Below, piece after piece: positions 43,874-52,743 of a stretch of 64,000 bases of DNA. The stretch is from contig NZ_SHLX01000010.1 of NCBI RefSeq assembly GCF_004764705.1, positions 1 through 64,000 on the forward strand. The letters are read 5' to 3'. Both the position numbers and the translations under genes were made by a program. The notes under the pieces were generated by a model. The model made no database searches. It was not told the origin of the DNA and worked only from the letters and a program-made list of their open reading frames with translations. Position 1 is the stretch's first letter. The number at the start of each line of letters is the position of its first letter. The stretch is from Paenibacillus cymbidii. Its GTDB lineage: Bacteria; Bacillota; Bacilli; Paenibacillales; NBRC-103111.

Positions 43874-45457
43874 ATGAGCAGGCAGTTGGCAAAAAGGATG
43901 GGCGGTTTGCTCGCATGCGCCGTGCTGGCGGCAACGGCGGCATGCAGCGGCGGCGGCAAGGCCGGAGACGGAGCGGCGGCGGGAAGTTCGGCGAGCCCGG
44001 GGCAATCGGCCAAGCCGGCCGAATCGGCGAAGGCGCCGGTGAAGCTGGTGTTTCTTGCGCCGTGGGCGGTATACGACCGCCAGACGGACGTGCAGAAGAA
44101 AGTGCACGACATCCTGCAGGAGAAGTCGGGAGCCGATCTGGTGCCGGTGTTCCCGGCAACGGGCGAAACCGCAACGCAGAAAGTCAATTTGATGCTGTCG
44201 TCGGGGGAACAACTGGACATTATTCCGTTCCAATCGATCGACAGGGCGCTCGAGCTGTACAAGAACGGAGCGATCGTGCCCCTAAACGACCTGCTCGACA
44301 AGTACGGATCGAATCTGAAGAAAAACTTCGACGCTGACGCTTGGGCGGAAGTGACGGTGGACGGCAAAATTCTTGGCATCCCGTCGCTTTATCCGAACCG
44401 GACGCCCAACATTTTGCAAATTCGTACCGATTGGCTGAAAAATGTGAATTTGCCGATGCCCGTAACGATCGAGGATTACGAAAAGGTGATGGACGCGTTC
44501 GTGAACGGCGATCCGGACAAGAACGGGAAAAAGGACACGTACGCGCTCAATTCGGGCAGCCAGGGGACAGTCGAGGATTTGGAGAAAGCGTTTGCGCCGT
44601 TTTTCCTGAAGCAGGCGATGAACTGGTGGCAGGACGGGCAAGGCAATCTGCTGCCGCCGGAGATGGACCCGGCCTACAAGGACATGATGGCCAAGCTGAT
44701 CGAATGGAGCAAGAAGGGGTACATTTGGCCGGAAATGATTTTATCGAAAAATGACAAACGAGTCGAAGCGATCGCGCAAAATAAAATCGGTTCGGTTGGC
44801 GGCTGGTATTCGTCGACGATCTCGGGGGCGCTCGAGGTGCTGGCGAAAACGGTGCCGGAAGCGAATTACGAACCTGTCGTGCTGCAAGGCAAAGGGGTCA
44901 ACAAGCTGGCGACGACGCCAAAAACGCAGTTCGTCGCGGTCATCGCCAAAAAGAGCAAAAACCCGGAAAACGCGATGAAATTTCTCGATTACACCGCCAC
45001 TCGCGAAGGCTATGATTTGACCACGATCGGCATCGAAGGCCAAAGCTATACGAAGCTGTCGAACGGGCTGGTCGAATACGTCGGCGAGGACAAGACGGAT
45101 TGGCAAAAGGCCAAGTATTACTATTTGCACAACATGTTCACGATGAAATGGGAAGGCACCGGTCCGTGGCCGGTTAATTCCTGGAGCGACATTACGTTCA
45201 CCAAAATGCTGAATGCGTCGAGCAAGCTTCCCAGCTTCGACGCTGTCGACAAAAACGTCGTCTACGACAAGTCGACGTGGAAATCATTCGCGAAGCAAAC
45301 CGATATGCAAACGTATTTGAGCGAGCAGAAAGTGAAAGTGTTCCTCGGGGAAGTGCCGCTTGCCGACTGGGATAAAATCATGCAGAAGTGGAAGGACATC
45401 GGCGGCGCCCAAATGATCGAAGACCGTACGGCGCAGTTCAAAGCGGCCAAAAAGTAA
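43874..45457 (+). CDS. LplA-type sugar ABC transporter binding lipoprotein
   Basis: A 527-residue extracellular solute-binding lipoprotein. The lipobox is at ATAAC before SGGG. The mature domain starts after a Gly/Ser/Ala linker (VKLVFLAPWAVYDRQTDVQKKV). It belongs to the large LplA/YtcQ cluster found with LplB/LplC permeases that import oligosaccharides: NLMLSSGEQLDIIPFQS, GIPSLYPNRTPNILQIRTDWL and NGDPDKNGKKDTYAL (a Ca-binding-like DxDxN loop) are typical. Start at the ATG at 43874 behind GGGAGG. No ATPase gene is present in the cluster, as usual for this type, which shares MsmX-like ATPases. Confidence 0.93.
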   Translation: MSRQLAKRMGGLLACAVLAATAACSGGGKAGDGAAAGSSASPGQSAKPAESAKAPVKLVFLAPWAVYDRQTDVQKKVHDILQEKSGADLVPVFPATGETATQKVNLMLSSGEQLDIIPFQSIDRALELYKNGAIVPLNDLLDKYGSNLKKNFDADAWAEVTVDGKILGIPSLYPNRTPNILQIRTDWLKNVNLPMPVTIEDYEKVMDAFVNGDPDKNGKKDTYALNSGSQGTVEDLEKAFAPFFLKQAMNWWQDGQGNLLPPEMDPAYKDMMAKLIEWSKKGYIWPEMILSKNDKRVEAIAQNKIGSVGGWYSSTISGALEVLAKTVPEANYEPVVLQGKGVNKLATTPKTQFVAVIAKKSKNPENAMKFLDYTATREGYDLTTIGIEGQSYTKLSNGLVEYVGEDKTDWQKAKYYYLHNMFTMKWEGTGPWPVNSWSDITFTKMLNASSKLPSFDAVDKNVVYDKSTWKSFAKQTDMQTYLSEQKVKVFLGEVPLADWDKIMQKWKDIGGAQMIEDRTAQFKAAKK

Positions 45458-45547
45458 TCCGCCGGCCGTTCCCCCGTCCCTGGCGCTTGAGCGGCCCTGA
45501 CGGGGGACGATGCCGACAATTCCATCAGCGAATAAGGGGGTTGCACG

Positions 45548-46513
45548 GTGGAGAGCGAATTGGCGGCGGCGTCGGTGCGAACGATCCCGCGGAAGAAGAG
45601 CGGCTTTGTCCGCAACATGCGGAAATACAAGTTTCTTTATTTGCTGATCGCGCCGGGACTGCTGTATTTTATCGTCTTTTACTACGTTCCGATGTACGGC
45701 GTGGTCATCGCCTTTCAGGACTTCAAGCCGTTCGGCGGCCTGGAGAACATGATCGTTCGCCCCGATTGGGTAGGGCTGAAGCATTTCCGTACGTTTTTCG
45801 ATTCGTATTATTTTGGCAGGCTGCTGCAAAATACGTTTCTCATCAGCGGCTACAAGCTGCTGTTCGGTTTTCCGGCGCCGATCGTCCTGGCGCTGATGCT
45901 GAATGAAGTGAAGCAAGGCAAGTTCAAAAAAACGGTGCAAACGATTTCCTATTTGCCCCACTTCCTGTCCTGGGTCATTATCGGCGGCATGGTCATGGCG
46001 CTGCTGTCGCAAACGACCGGCCCGATCAATGCGATCATCGCCGCCATGGGCGGCAAGCCGGTCGGTTTTCTCGGCGAAACGGATTACTTCCGCAGCATTC
46101 TGGTGGCAAGCGACGTATGGGCGAGCGTCGGCTGGGGCAGCATCGTTTATTTGGCGGCGCTGGCCGGCATCGACCCGGCGCTGTACGAAAGCGCGAGAAT
46201 CGACGGCGCGAACCGGCTGCAGCAAATGCTGCACATCAGCTTGCCGGGCATGGCCAACATCGTGTCGATCCTGTTCGTGCTTGCCGTCGGCGGCATTCTG
46301 AATGCCGGCTTCGAGCAGGTGCTGTTGCTGTACTCGCCTTCCGTCTACAGCGTCGGCGACATTATCGACACCTACGTGTACCGGGAAGGGCTGCTCAGCA
46401 GCAACTTTTCGTACGCGGCGGCGATCGGCATGTTCAAAAACGTAGTCGGCCTGCTGTTCCTGCTGACCGCCAACGTGATCGTCAAAAAGCTCGGCAAGGA
46501 AGGGGTGTGGTAG
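45548..46513 (+). CDS. LplB-type sugar ABC permease
   Basis: A 321-residue inner-membrane permease with six predicted helices. The typical N-terminus YKFLYLLIAPGLLYFIVFYYVPMYGVVIAFQDFKP is present, as is the EAA-like coupling loop YESARIDGANRLQQMLHISLPGM at about residue 215-235. Starts at a GTG behind AAGGGGG. Coupled to the next permease, whose ATG begins two bases after this stop. Confidence 0.95.
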   Translation: MESELAAASVRTIPRKKSGFVRNMRKYKFLYLLIAPGLLYFIVFYYVPMYGVVIAFQDFKPFGGLENMIVRPDWVGLKHFRTFFDSYYFGRLLQNTFLISGYKLLFGFPAPIVLALMLNEVKQGKFKKTVQTISYLPHFLSWVIIGGMVMALLSQTTGPINAIIAAMGGKPVGFLGETDYFRSILVASDVWASVGWGSIVYLAALAGIDPALYESARIDGANRLQQMLHISLPGMANIVSILFVLAVGGILNAGFEQVLLLYSPSVYSVGDIIDTYVYREGLLSSNFSYAAAIGMFKNVVGLLFLLTANVIVKKLGKEGVW

Positions 46514-46514
46514 C

Positions 46515-47387
46515 ATGGCCAAACGCCGTCTGTTCGATTGGGTCAACGGCGCGCTGCTGGCGTTCATTTCCTTGCTGTTCGTCATTCCGTTCCTCGTGCT
46601 GATCAACCAGTCGCTGATGTCGAACGACGCGATTCTGCGGTACGGCTACACGCTGATCCCGAAGGAAGTCGTCTTCTACGCCTATCGTTATTTGCTCGCG
46701 GACAGCGTATTTATTTACAAAGGGCTGCTTGTCAGCGTGGCGGTAACCGCCGGCGGAACATTCCTGTGTCTTGTGTTTACGTGCAGCCTGGCTTACGGCC
46801 TGTCGAAAAAAAAGCTGCCGTACCGCGCGGGTCTGACGCTGCTCGTGCTGGCAACAATGTTTTTCAGCGGGGGCCTGATTCCGCACTACTTGCTTGTCGT
46901 CAATCTGGGCTTGCGCGACTCGCTATGGTCGCTGATTATTCCCGCCTTGATCAGCCCGTGGTACATGTTTCTGATGCGCAACTTCTTCATGGACATTCCC
47001 CCGGAGGTCGAAGAGTCCGCGCAGATCGACGGCGCGAACGAGTTGCGGATTCTGGCGTGGATCGTGCTGCCGATGTCGGTTCCTTCGATCGCCACGATCG
47101 GCCTGTTCTATATGGTCGGCCATTGGAACAGCTGGTTTGCCGCGTCGCTGTTTCTGAATTCGCAGGCGAAATGGCCGCTGCAGCTTGTGCTCAAGGCGAT
47201 CGTCACGAATCTCGACTTCTCCAGCAACGGCGGGCAGTCGCAGGCGCTGGACCGGATGATCAAGATGCCGCGGGAAAGCGTAAAGGCGGCAGCCACTTTG
47301 ATTACCGCGCTGCCGATCGTGTGCGTGTATCCGTTCATCCAGAAGTATTTTGTCAAAGGCATGCTGGTCGGTTCGATCAAAGGATAA
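46515..47387 (+). CDS. LplC/YtcP-type sugar ABC permease
   Basis: A 290-residue partner permease (MalG-like). The coupling loop is EESAQIDGANELRILAWIVLPMSVPSIATI; the C-terminal YPFIQKYFVKGMLVGSIKG is the standard LplC ending. It completes the pore for the sugar bound by the lipoprotein two genes upstream. The SGNH-hydrolase gene follows after 22 bp, so the transporter operon continues. Confidence 0.95.
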   Translation: MAKRRLFDWVNGALLAFISLLFVIPFLVLINQSLMSNDAILRYGYTLIPKEVVFYAYRYLLADSVFIYKGLLVSVAVTAGGTFLCLVFTCSLAYGLSKKKLPYRAGLTLLVLATMFFSGGLIPHYLLVVNLGLRDSLWSLIIPALISPWYMFLMRNFFMDIPPEVEESAQIDGANELRILAWIVLPMSVPSIATIGLFYMVGHWNSWFAASLFLNSQAKWPLQLVLKAIVTNLDFSSNGGQSQALDRMIKMPRESVKAAATLITALPIVCVYPFIQKYFVKGMLVGSIKG

Positions 47388-47409
47388 CGAATGGAGAGAA
47401 GGAGCGTAA

Positions 47410-49053
47410 ATGAACGCGATTTGGCGGGAAGGGCTGCTGGTGACGCCAACGGAGCCGCCGGGGATGGCGGTTGCGGTTCAGCCGGGCGCCATCGAGGCGA
47501 ACGGGCGGCGTATTGACATAGCGGGCGTGGAGCGGCTGCCGCTGGCGCCGCCGCCGGTGCTTCAGCTGCGCGGGCATTATTACGCGCTGGAGCGCGAGGG
47601 AGAAAAGTCGCCTTGCGGATGGGACGGGAGCGGGCGCAGAGGCTCGAACTTCAAGCCGTATCAGATGCGGGTGCCGGGCACGCTGCGGGTGACGTCGGTT
47701 GACGGACTGACGACGTACGCGGCGGATGCGGATTACGTGCAGGACGATTATTGGGGTTCGGTAAAAGCGAAACCGGGCGGTCGTCTGAAGGTAGGCGATA
47801 CGGTGCTGCTGGACTACGACGCGTATACGTGCCGCTATCATACGATTTATGTGGACGAAGTAGGGCGGATCGGCGTCGCCGCCGGCTCCTGGCGCTACGG
47901 CGACGAAACGAATTTGCTGCTGCCGGAGCCGCCTCCGGCGCCGGCGGGAAGCGTCGCGCTCGCCTCGGTTTTTGTGCCGTGGGGGGCGGAGGCGGTATAT
48001 GCGCGCAGCTGCCATGCGGTGTACGAGGGCGGCGAAGGGCGGCTCGATTGGGAAAGCCGGCACCTGGATTACCGGCCGCGCGTGTACGAGATCGACGCGA
48101 CCGGAGCGGACATACGCGTCAGTACGCTCCGCTGCGCCTATGGCGAAGAACCGGGACGGGCGCTGGCCGCCGCCCTGGAGGAGAGCGGCGAGCTCGATTT
48201 GCCGGTGGCAAAAGCCGATGGCACCCCCGTCTATTGGGGGGTGAGGATGCCGTGGCGGGAATGGACGGCGGCTTATCCGCTGGCAAGGCGCGTGACGGTG
48301 CGGACGTATCCGGCCAACATTATGGATCTGCGCGGCGGCGCCCAGGCGGCGGACAACGTTTTGAGCCGGGTAAAATTCGAAGAGAACGGCGTCGCTTTGG
48401 CGGATTGGCGCGCCGGTTTGCTCGCGAAGCCGGAGCTGCACGTTTGTTTTCTCGGCGAAAGCACAACGTACGGCGGCGACTGGACGCTGCTGATCGTACA
48501 GCGGCTGCAGCAACTGTTGCCAGGGGTGGCCGTTCATTGGTCCAACCCGTCCGACGGCGGGCATTCCTCCGTTCGCGGTTTCGCCAGCGTGCAGCGGACG
48601 AAGTCGTTCGGACACGAGTACGACATCGTATTCGTCGAATATTTGATCAACGATACCGGCTGCGAGGACGAGGCGATCCATGCCGCGATGACGGGAATCG
48701 TGGAGTGGACGCGCGGCCGGAATCCGCATGCACTTGTCGTCCTGTTGGCCGGCAACGGAGGCAATCCGATGTTTATTCCCCGCTACAATCCGGCGCAGTT
48801 CGAACGCGTCTACCGCATTCACCGGGCGGTGGCCCGGGAGCAAGGGGCGCTGTTCGTCGGGATGTACGACTATTTTCGCGAATTGGACCGGCTGGGTACG
48901 TATTTTCTTACCGTGTTGAAAGAGAACATGATTAACCATCCGTACTCGAGCACTGCGATCGACGGCACGCCGTGGGACCGGCTGACGGCGGAGGCGTTCG
49001 TCCGTTGGTTAACGGGCAAGCTGACTGGCGGGAATTCAGCAACGCTGCGTTAA
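47410..49053 (+). CDS. SGNH/GDSL-fold hydrolase with an N-terminal beta-rich domain
   Basis: A 547-residue protein. The C-terminal half (from about 340) has SGNH blocks: block I CFLGESTTYGGDW (Gly-Glu-Ser in place of Gly-Asp-Ser), block III VEYLINDTG with Asn, and a possible block V in MINHPYSS with His but Asn in place of the usual Asp. The first about 330 residues are beta-rich and not recognised. SGNH enzymes are often carbohydrate esterases, which suits an oligosaccharide-uptake operon. There is no signal peptide, so it would deacylate imported sugars. The altered blocks could mean a shifted or lost activity. The ATG follows AGAAGGAG. Confidence 0.75.
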   Translation: MNAIWREGLLVTPTEPPGMAVAVQPGAIEANGRRIDIAGVERLPLAPPPVLQLRGHYYALEREGEKSPCGWDGSGRRGSNFKPYQMRVPGTLRVTSVDGLTTYAADADYVQDDYWGSVKAKPGGRLKVGDTVLLDYDAYTCRYHTIYVDEVGRIGVAAGSWRYGDETNLLLPEPPPAPAGSVALASVFVPWGAEAVYARSCHAVYEGGEGRLDWESRHLDYRPRVYEIDATGADIRVSTLRCAYGEEPGRALAAALEESGELDLPVAKADGTPVYWGVRMPWREWTAAYPLARRVTVRTYPANIMDLRGGAQAADNVLSRVKFEENGVALADWRAGLLAKPELHVCFLGESTTYGGDWTLLIVQRLQQLLPGVAVHWSNPSDGGHSSVRGFASVQRTKSFGHEYDIVFVEYLINDTGCEDEAIHAAMTGIVEWTRGRNPHALVVLLAGNGGNPMFIPRYNPAQFERVYRIHRAVAREQGALFVGMYDYFRELDRLGTYFLTVLKENMINHPYSSTAIDGTPWDRLTAEAFVRWLTGKLTGGNSATLR

Positions 49054-49105
49054 GCATGCAGACGCATCAATCGGAAAAGCGATGAGGGATCAAGGAGGGA
49101 GCGAC

Positions 49106-50185
49106 ATGGAGCTTATGAAGGTGCTGCAGATTGCAGGCCCCGGGCAGGCCGAGGTGCGGGAGGCGCCGATTCCCGAGCCGGGACCGGGCCAGTTGCTGGT
49201 GAAGGTGAAGGCGGTCAGCACTTGCCCGCAGTGGGATTTGCATATTTATGCCGGCAAGCCGATGTTTGCGCATCAGGAGAAAGTGGACTATCCTTATGCG
49301 CCCGGCCAGCCCGGCCACGAAATGACCGGCACGATCGTCCGGACGGGCGCGGACTGCACGCTGGTTGCGGGGCAAACGGTCAGCGCGTGGAAGGACCAGG
49401 GGCATCACCGGCCGGGCTGTTATGCCGAGTATGCGATTGTGGACGAACGTCATGTGCTGCCGGTGCCAAGCGGGCTGCCGTATGCGAAGGTTGTTTCGCT
49501 GGAGCTGGCGATGTGTGTGGCGGCCACCGTCATGCGTCTTGCCGCGACCGTCGGCATCGCCGGCAAACGATGCGGCGTCAACGGCCTCGGCCCGGCCGGG
49601 CTGATCGCCGTGCAGATGCTGCTGGCGGAAGGGGCGAAGGAGGTCGTCGGCATCGATCCGAACGCGCTGCGTCGCGAGCTGGCGGTTCGGCTCGGCGCAG
49701 CGGCGGCGGTAGAGCCGCAGGCGGCCGTGCGCGCGGAGCGGCCGGAACGCGATCCGCTGGATGGGGCGGCGGCGGAGGCGGCCGGGGCGGCGGAAGGTGC
49801 GGCGACGGAAGGCGGATTGCCGGACAACGGAGCGGTGGTGCTGCCGTTGCGCGGGCAAAGCGGCGCGCTGCAGCTCGCCGTCGACTGTGTCGGCTACCCG
49901 GACGCGGTGCAAAGCATTATGGACCGCACCGACGAAGCCGTCGCCTTGTTCGCCGTGCAGCGGCATCCGTACCCGCTGTACCACCCGGGTTTGACGGTCG
50001 TCGGCTACCCCGGCCATTCGCGGGAGGCGGCCGAATATGCGCTGGCGCTTATTGTTGCGGGCAAGCTGGATATGAGTCCGCTGCTTACCCGCGAGCTGCC
50101 GCTTGAAGCGTACGACGAAGCCGTGCGGTTGCTGCGCTCGCAGGAAGCGATCAAAATATGCTTCCTCCCCGGAAGCGATCAATAA
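49106..50185 (+). CDS. Medium-chain (zinc-type) alcohol/polyol dehydrogenase with an Ala-rich insertion
   Basis: A 359-residue MDR-superfamily dehydrogenase. The N-terminal GroES-like domain contains AVSTCPQWDLHIYAGK and PYAPGQPGHEMTGTIV. The Rossmann part has CGVNGLGPAGLIAVQMLLAEGAKEVVGID. A low-complexity Ala/Glu/Gly-rich stretch of about 40-50 residues (near 190-235) interrupts the cofactor domain before LAVDCVG. The usual four-cysteine structural zinc lobe is not evident. I start at the ATG at 49106 behind AAGGAGGGAGC. It pairs with the dehydrogenase gene 22 bp downstream. Confidence 0.83.
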   Translation: MELMKVLQIAGPGQAEVREAPIPEPGPGQLLVKVKAVSTCPQWDLHIYAGKPMFAHQEKVDYPYAPGQPGHEMTGTIVRTGADCTLVAGQTVSAWKDQGHHRPGCYAEYAIVDERHVLPVPSGLPYAKVVSLELAMCVAATVMRLAATVGIAGKRCGVNGLGPAGLIAVQMLLAEGAKEVVGIDPNALRRELAVRLGAAAAVEPQAAVRAERPERDPLDGAAAEAAGAAEGAATEGGLPDNGAVVLPLRGQSGALQLAVDCVGYPDAVQSIMDRTDEAVALFAVQRHPYPLYHPGLTVVGYPGHSREAAEYALALIVAGKLDMSPLLTRELPLEAYDEAVRLLRSQEAIKICFLPGSDQ

Positions 50186-50207
50186 GACGAGGAAGTGGAA
50201 ATGGCCA

Positions 50208-51200
50208 ATGAAAGCGAAAGCTGTCGTTTTTGAAGACCGGCAACGCGCCGTGTTCCGCGAGGTGGAAGTGCCGGAGCCGGGCCCGAATGACGTCGTGATC
50301 GACGTCGACTTCTCGTGGATCAGCATCGGCACCGAATCGTCCTATTTTCGCGGGGAACGGATTGCGGGCGAGGTGCCTTATCGGGAGGGCGGTCCATGGC
50401 CGTTCCCGATCGTGGCGGGGTATCAGAAGACGGGGACGGTCGCATGGGTCGGCGCCGCTGTCGACGGGCTGCGCGTCGGTGACCGCGTGTTCGCCACCGT
50501 CAGCAAAGTGTCGCGGATGTTCGCTCCCGCAGGCGGGCACGTCAGTCCGGCCGTCACCGACGCCGACCAGGTGTGGAAGCTGCCGAAGGGCGCCGATCCG
50601 CTCGATTATGCCGGCCTTGTGCTGACGCAGGTCGGCTTCAACTGCGGCAGCCGGCCGCCGCTTGCGCCGGGCGAACGTGCGGTCGTCATCGGCGACGGGC
50701 TCGTCGGCCAGTGGGCGGCACAAACGCTGCGGCACCGCGGAGCGGAAACCGTTGTGCTGGGACGTCACGACGAACGGCTGCGGTATTTGCCGGCCGGTAT
50801 TGACGCCGTCAATACGCGGCGGATGACGGACGGGGTAGTGGCGGCGAAGCTGGCCGACGCTTCCGTGTCCGTGCTGGTCGATACCGTCGGCGATATGGAG
50901 ACGGTCGAACGACTATGGCCGGCGCTGCGCCACAACGGCCATCTCGTGTCGGCCGGCTTCCTCGGCGAACGCGGAAGTATCGACATCCAGCGTATGCGCG
51001 GCAAGGAGCTGACGCTGCATACGCCGTCGGGCTGGACGAAGGAGCGGATGGATTGCACGCTCGAAGGAGTTCGCGCCGGATGGCTGCGGACGGGAGAACT
51101 GATTACGCACCGCTTTCCGGCGAGCCGGGCGGCGGAGGCGTGGGACTTGATCGCCGGCAAAAAGGAAGCGGCGTTGGGCGTTATTTTAGCGTGGCGATAA
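50208..51200 (+). CDS. Medium-chain dehydrogenase, second of the pair
   Basis: A 330-residue MDR protein. GPNDVVIDVDFSWISIGTES replaces the usual zinc-ligand Cys-Gly segment, so catalytic zinc may be absent. VAGYQKTGTVAWVGAAVDGLRVGDRVFATV and the cofactor motif VVIGDGLVGQWAAQTLRHRGAETVVLGR are clear. This form resembles the zinc-poor MDR enzymes found with Gfo/Idh proteins in sugar catabolism. The ATG follows GAGGAAG; the longer 50103 frame is a shadow of the preceding gene. It ends 22 bp before paralogue B. Confidence 0.85.
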   Translation: MKAKAVVFEDRQRAVFREVEVPEPGPNDVVIDVDFSWISIGTESSYFRGERIAGEVPYREGGPWPFPIVAGYQKTGTVAWVGAAVDGLRVGDRVFATVSKVSRMFAPAGGHVSPAVTDADQVWKLPKGADPLDYAGLVLTQVGFNCGSRPPLAPGERAVVIGDGLVGQWAAQTLRHRGAETVVLGRHDERLRYLPAGIDAVNTRRMTDGVVAAKLADASVSVLVDTVGDMETVERLWPALRHNGHLVSAGFLGERGSIDIQRMRGKELTLHTPSGWTKERMDCTLEGVRAGWLRTGELITHRFPASRAAEAWDLIAGKKEAALGVILAWR

Positions 51201-51222
51201 CGGTTGAAGGGCGGGAAAGGAC

Positions 51223-52692
51223 ATGAACATGGACACGGACATGGCGGAAGCGGTATGGATTGGCGGAAAACGCGAATTGTTGTGGGACGACCATTTGATC
51301 GATACGGAACGAACGACGGCGCAGCTGCGGTTGCACGGTCCGACGCCTGGCGAAGTGGTGCTGCGGCACGACGCGCCGTGGGAGGGCGACGGGTGCGATT
51401 TTCACAATATCGTGAAGGAAGACGGCTTCTACCGGATGTATTACTTGGGCTGGAGCATGTTCGACGCGGACGGCGTCAGTGCGAGCAAACTCCCGATTGT
51501 CGTTTGCTATGCCGAAAGCGAGGACGGCTTGCACTGGGTCAAGCCGAACCTCGGCATTTGCGAGTTTGACGGCAGTACGGACAACAACATCATTCTCGAC
51601 CAGCATACGGCCCGTTTTGACAATTTCTCGGTATTCAAGGATACGAATCCGGCTTGCCCGGCGGAAGAGCGTTATAAAGGGGTAGGTATCGACGGCTTCA
51701 AGGCGGGGTCCGACGATCATTATTTGTGGTGCTTTACGAGCGCGGACGGCATTCATTTCACGAAGGCGTGGCGGATGACGAACCGCGGCAAGTTCGATAC
51801 GCTCAACGTCGCGTTCTGGGATCGCCATACCGGTCGGTACAAATGCTACTTGCGCGATTTCCACGATGTGCCGGGCGAAGATTTGAATGCCGGCATCCGC
51901 GATGTGCGGGTCATGGAGTCCGCCGATTTCAAACAGTGGACGGTGCCGGTGCGGCTCGATTTTGGCGGGGGCGACGACTATCCGCTGTACACGAACGTCG
52001 TGCAGCCGTATTACCGGGCGGACCATATGTATGTCGGGTTCCCGTCGCGGTATGTGGAGAAGCCGGCGTGGACGCCGAATTTCGAGCAGTTGGCGGGCAA
52101 AGAAAGCCGGCTCAAGCGGATGAAGCAACATCCGCGCTACGGGTTGACCGTCACGGATGGTTTGTTTATGTCTTCGCGCGACGGGGCGAGGTGGAACAGG
52201 TGGGATGAAGCGTTTCTGACACCGGGGCCGGAACGGGAGATTAACTGGGTGTACGGCGATTGTTACCCGGCGCTTGGCATGATCGAAACGCCGAGCGCGC
52301 TGCCGCATGCGCCGAACGAGCTGTCGCTGTACACATTCGACGGCCACTGGTCGAATCGGCCAAGCGAGCTGCGGCGGTATACGATTCGCATCGACGGCTT
52401 CGTTTCCTTTCGCGCCACCTATAAGCCCCAGCTGATGGCGACGAAGCCGTTCGTGTTTGCAGGCAGCCGGTTGTCGATCAACTTCGCGACGTCCGCTGCG
52501 GGCTTCGTGCGGATCAGGCTGATCGGCGTTGACGGCGGCCCCGTGCTGGAGTCGGGCGAACTGTTCGGCGACAGCCTCGCGCGCGACGTTTCGTTCGACG
52601 GCGGCGAGCTTGCGGCGCTGGCGGGGCGGCCGGTACGGATGGAAGCGACCATGAGCGACGCGGATTGGTATTCGTTTCAATTTCACGATTGA
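51223..52692 (+). CDS. Beta-propeller glycosidase-like protein, paralogue B
   Basis: A 489-residue paralogue of the 38684 protein, similar along the whole length (roughly two-thirds identical by eye over the first 75 residues). Shared blocks are RHDAPWEGDGC-FHNIVKEDGFYRMYYLGW, CYAESEDGLHW, NNIILDQHTARFDNFSVFKDTNPACP and NRWDEAFLTPGPERE-NWVYGDCYPALGMIETPSALP. Acids conserved between the two copies (WEGDG, HNIV-D/EDG, DEAFL) are the best candidates for an active site. No signal peptide. It sits at the end of the transporter/dehydrogenase run with GGGAAAGG before the ATG. Confidence 0.72.
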   Translation: MNMDTDMAEAVWIGGKRELLWDDHLIDTERTTAQLRLHGPTPGEVVLRHDAPWEGDGCDFHNIVKEDGFYRMYYLGWSMFDADGVSASKLPIVVCYAESEDGLHWVKPNLGICEFDGSTDNNIILDQHTARFDNFSVFKDTNPACPAEERYKGVGIDGFKAGSDDHYLWCFTSADGIHFTKAWRMTNRGKFDTLNVAFWDRHTGRYKCYLRDFHDVPGEDLNAGIRDVRVMESADFKQWTVPVRLDFGGGDDYPLYTNVVQPYYRADHMYVGFPSRYVEKPAWTPNFEQLAGKESRLKRMKQHPRYGLTVTDGLFMSSRDGARWNRWDEAFLTPGPEREINWVYGDCYPALGMIETPSALPHAPNELSLYTFDGHWSNRPSELRRYTIRIDGFVSFRATYKPQLMATKPFVFAGSRLSINFATSAAGFVRIRLIGVDGGPVLESGELFGDSLARDVSFDGGELAALAGRPVRMEATMSDADWYSFQFHD

Positions 52693-52743
52693 TGGGGCGG
52701 CAGGAAGAGACGGCAACGATACTTGGTGAAGGAGATCGAAGTC

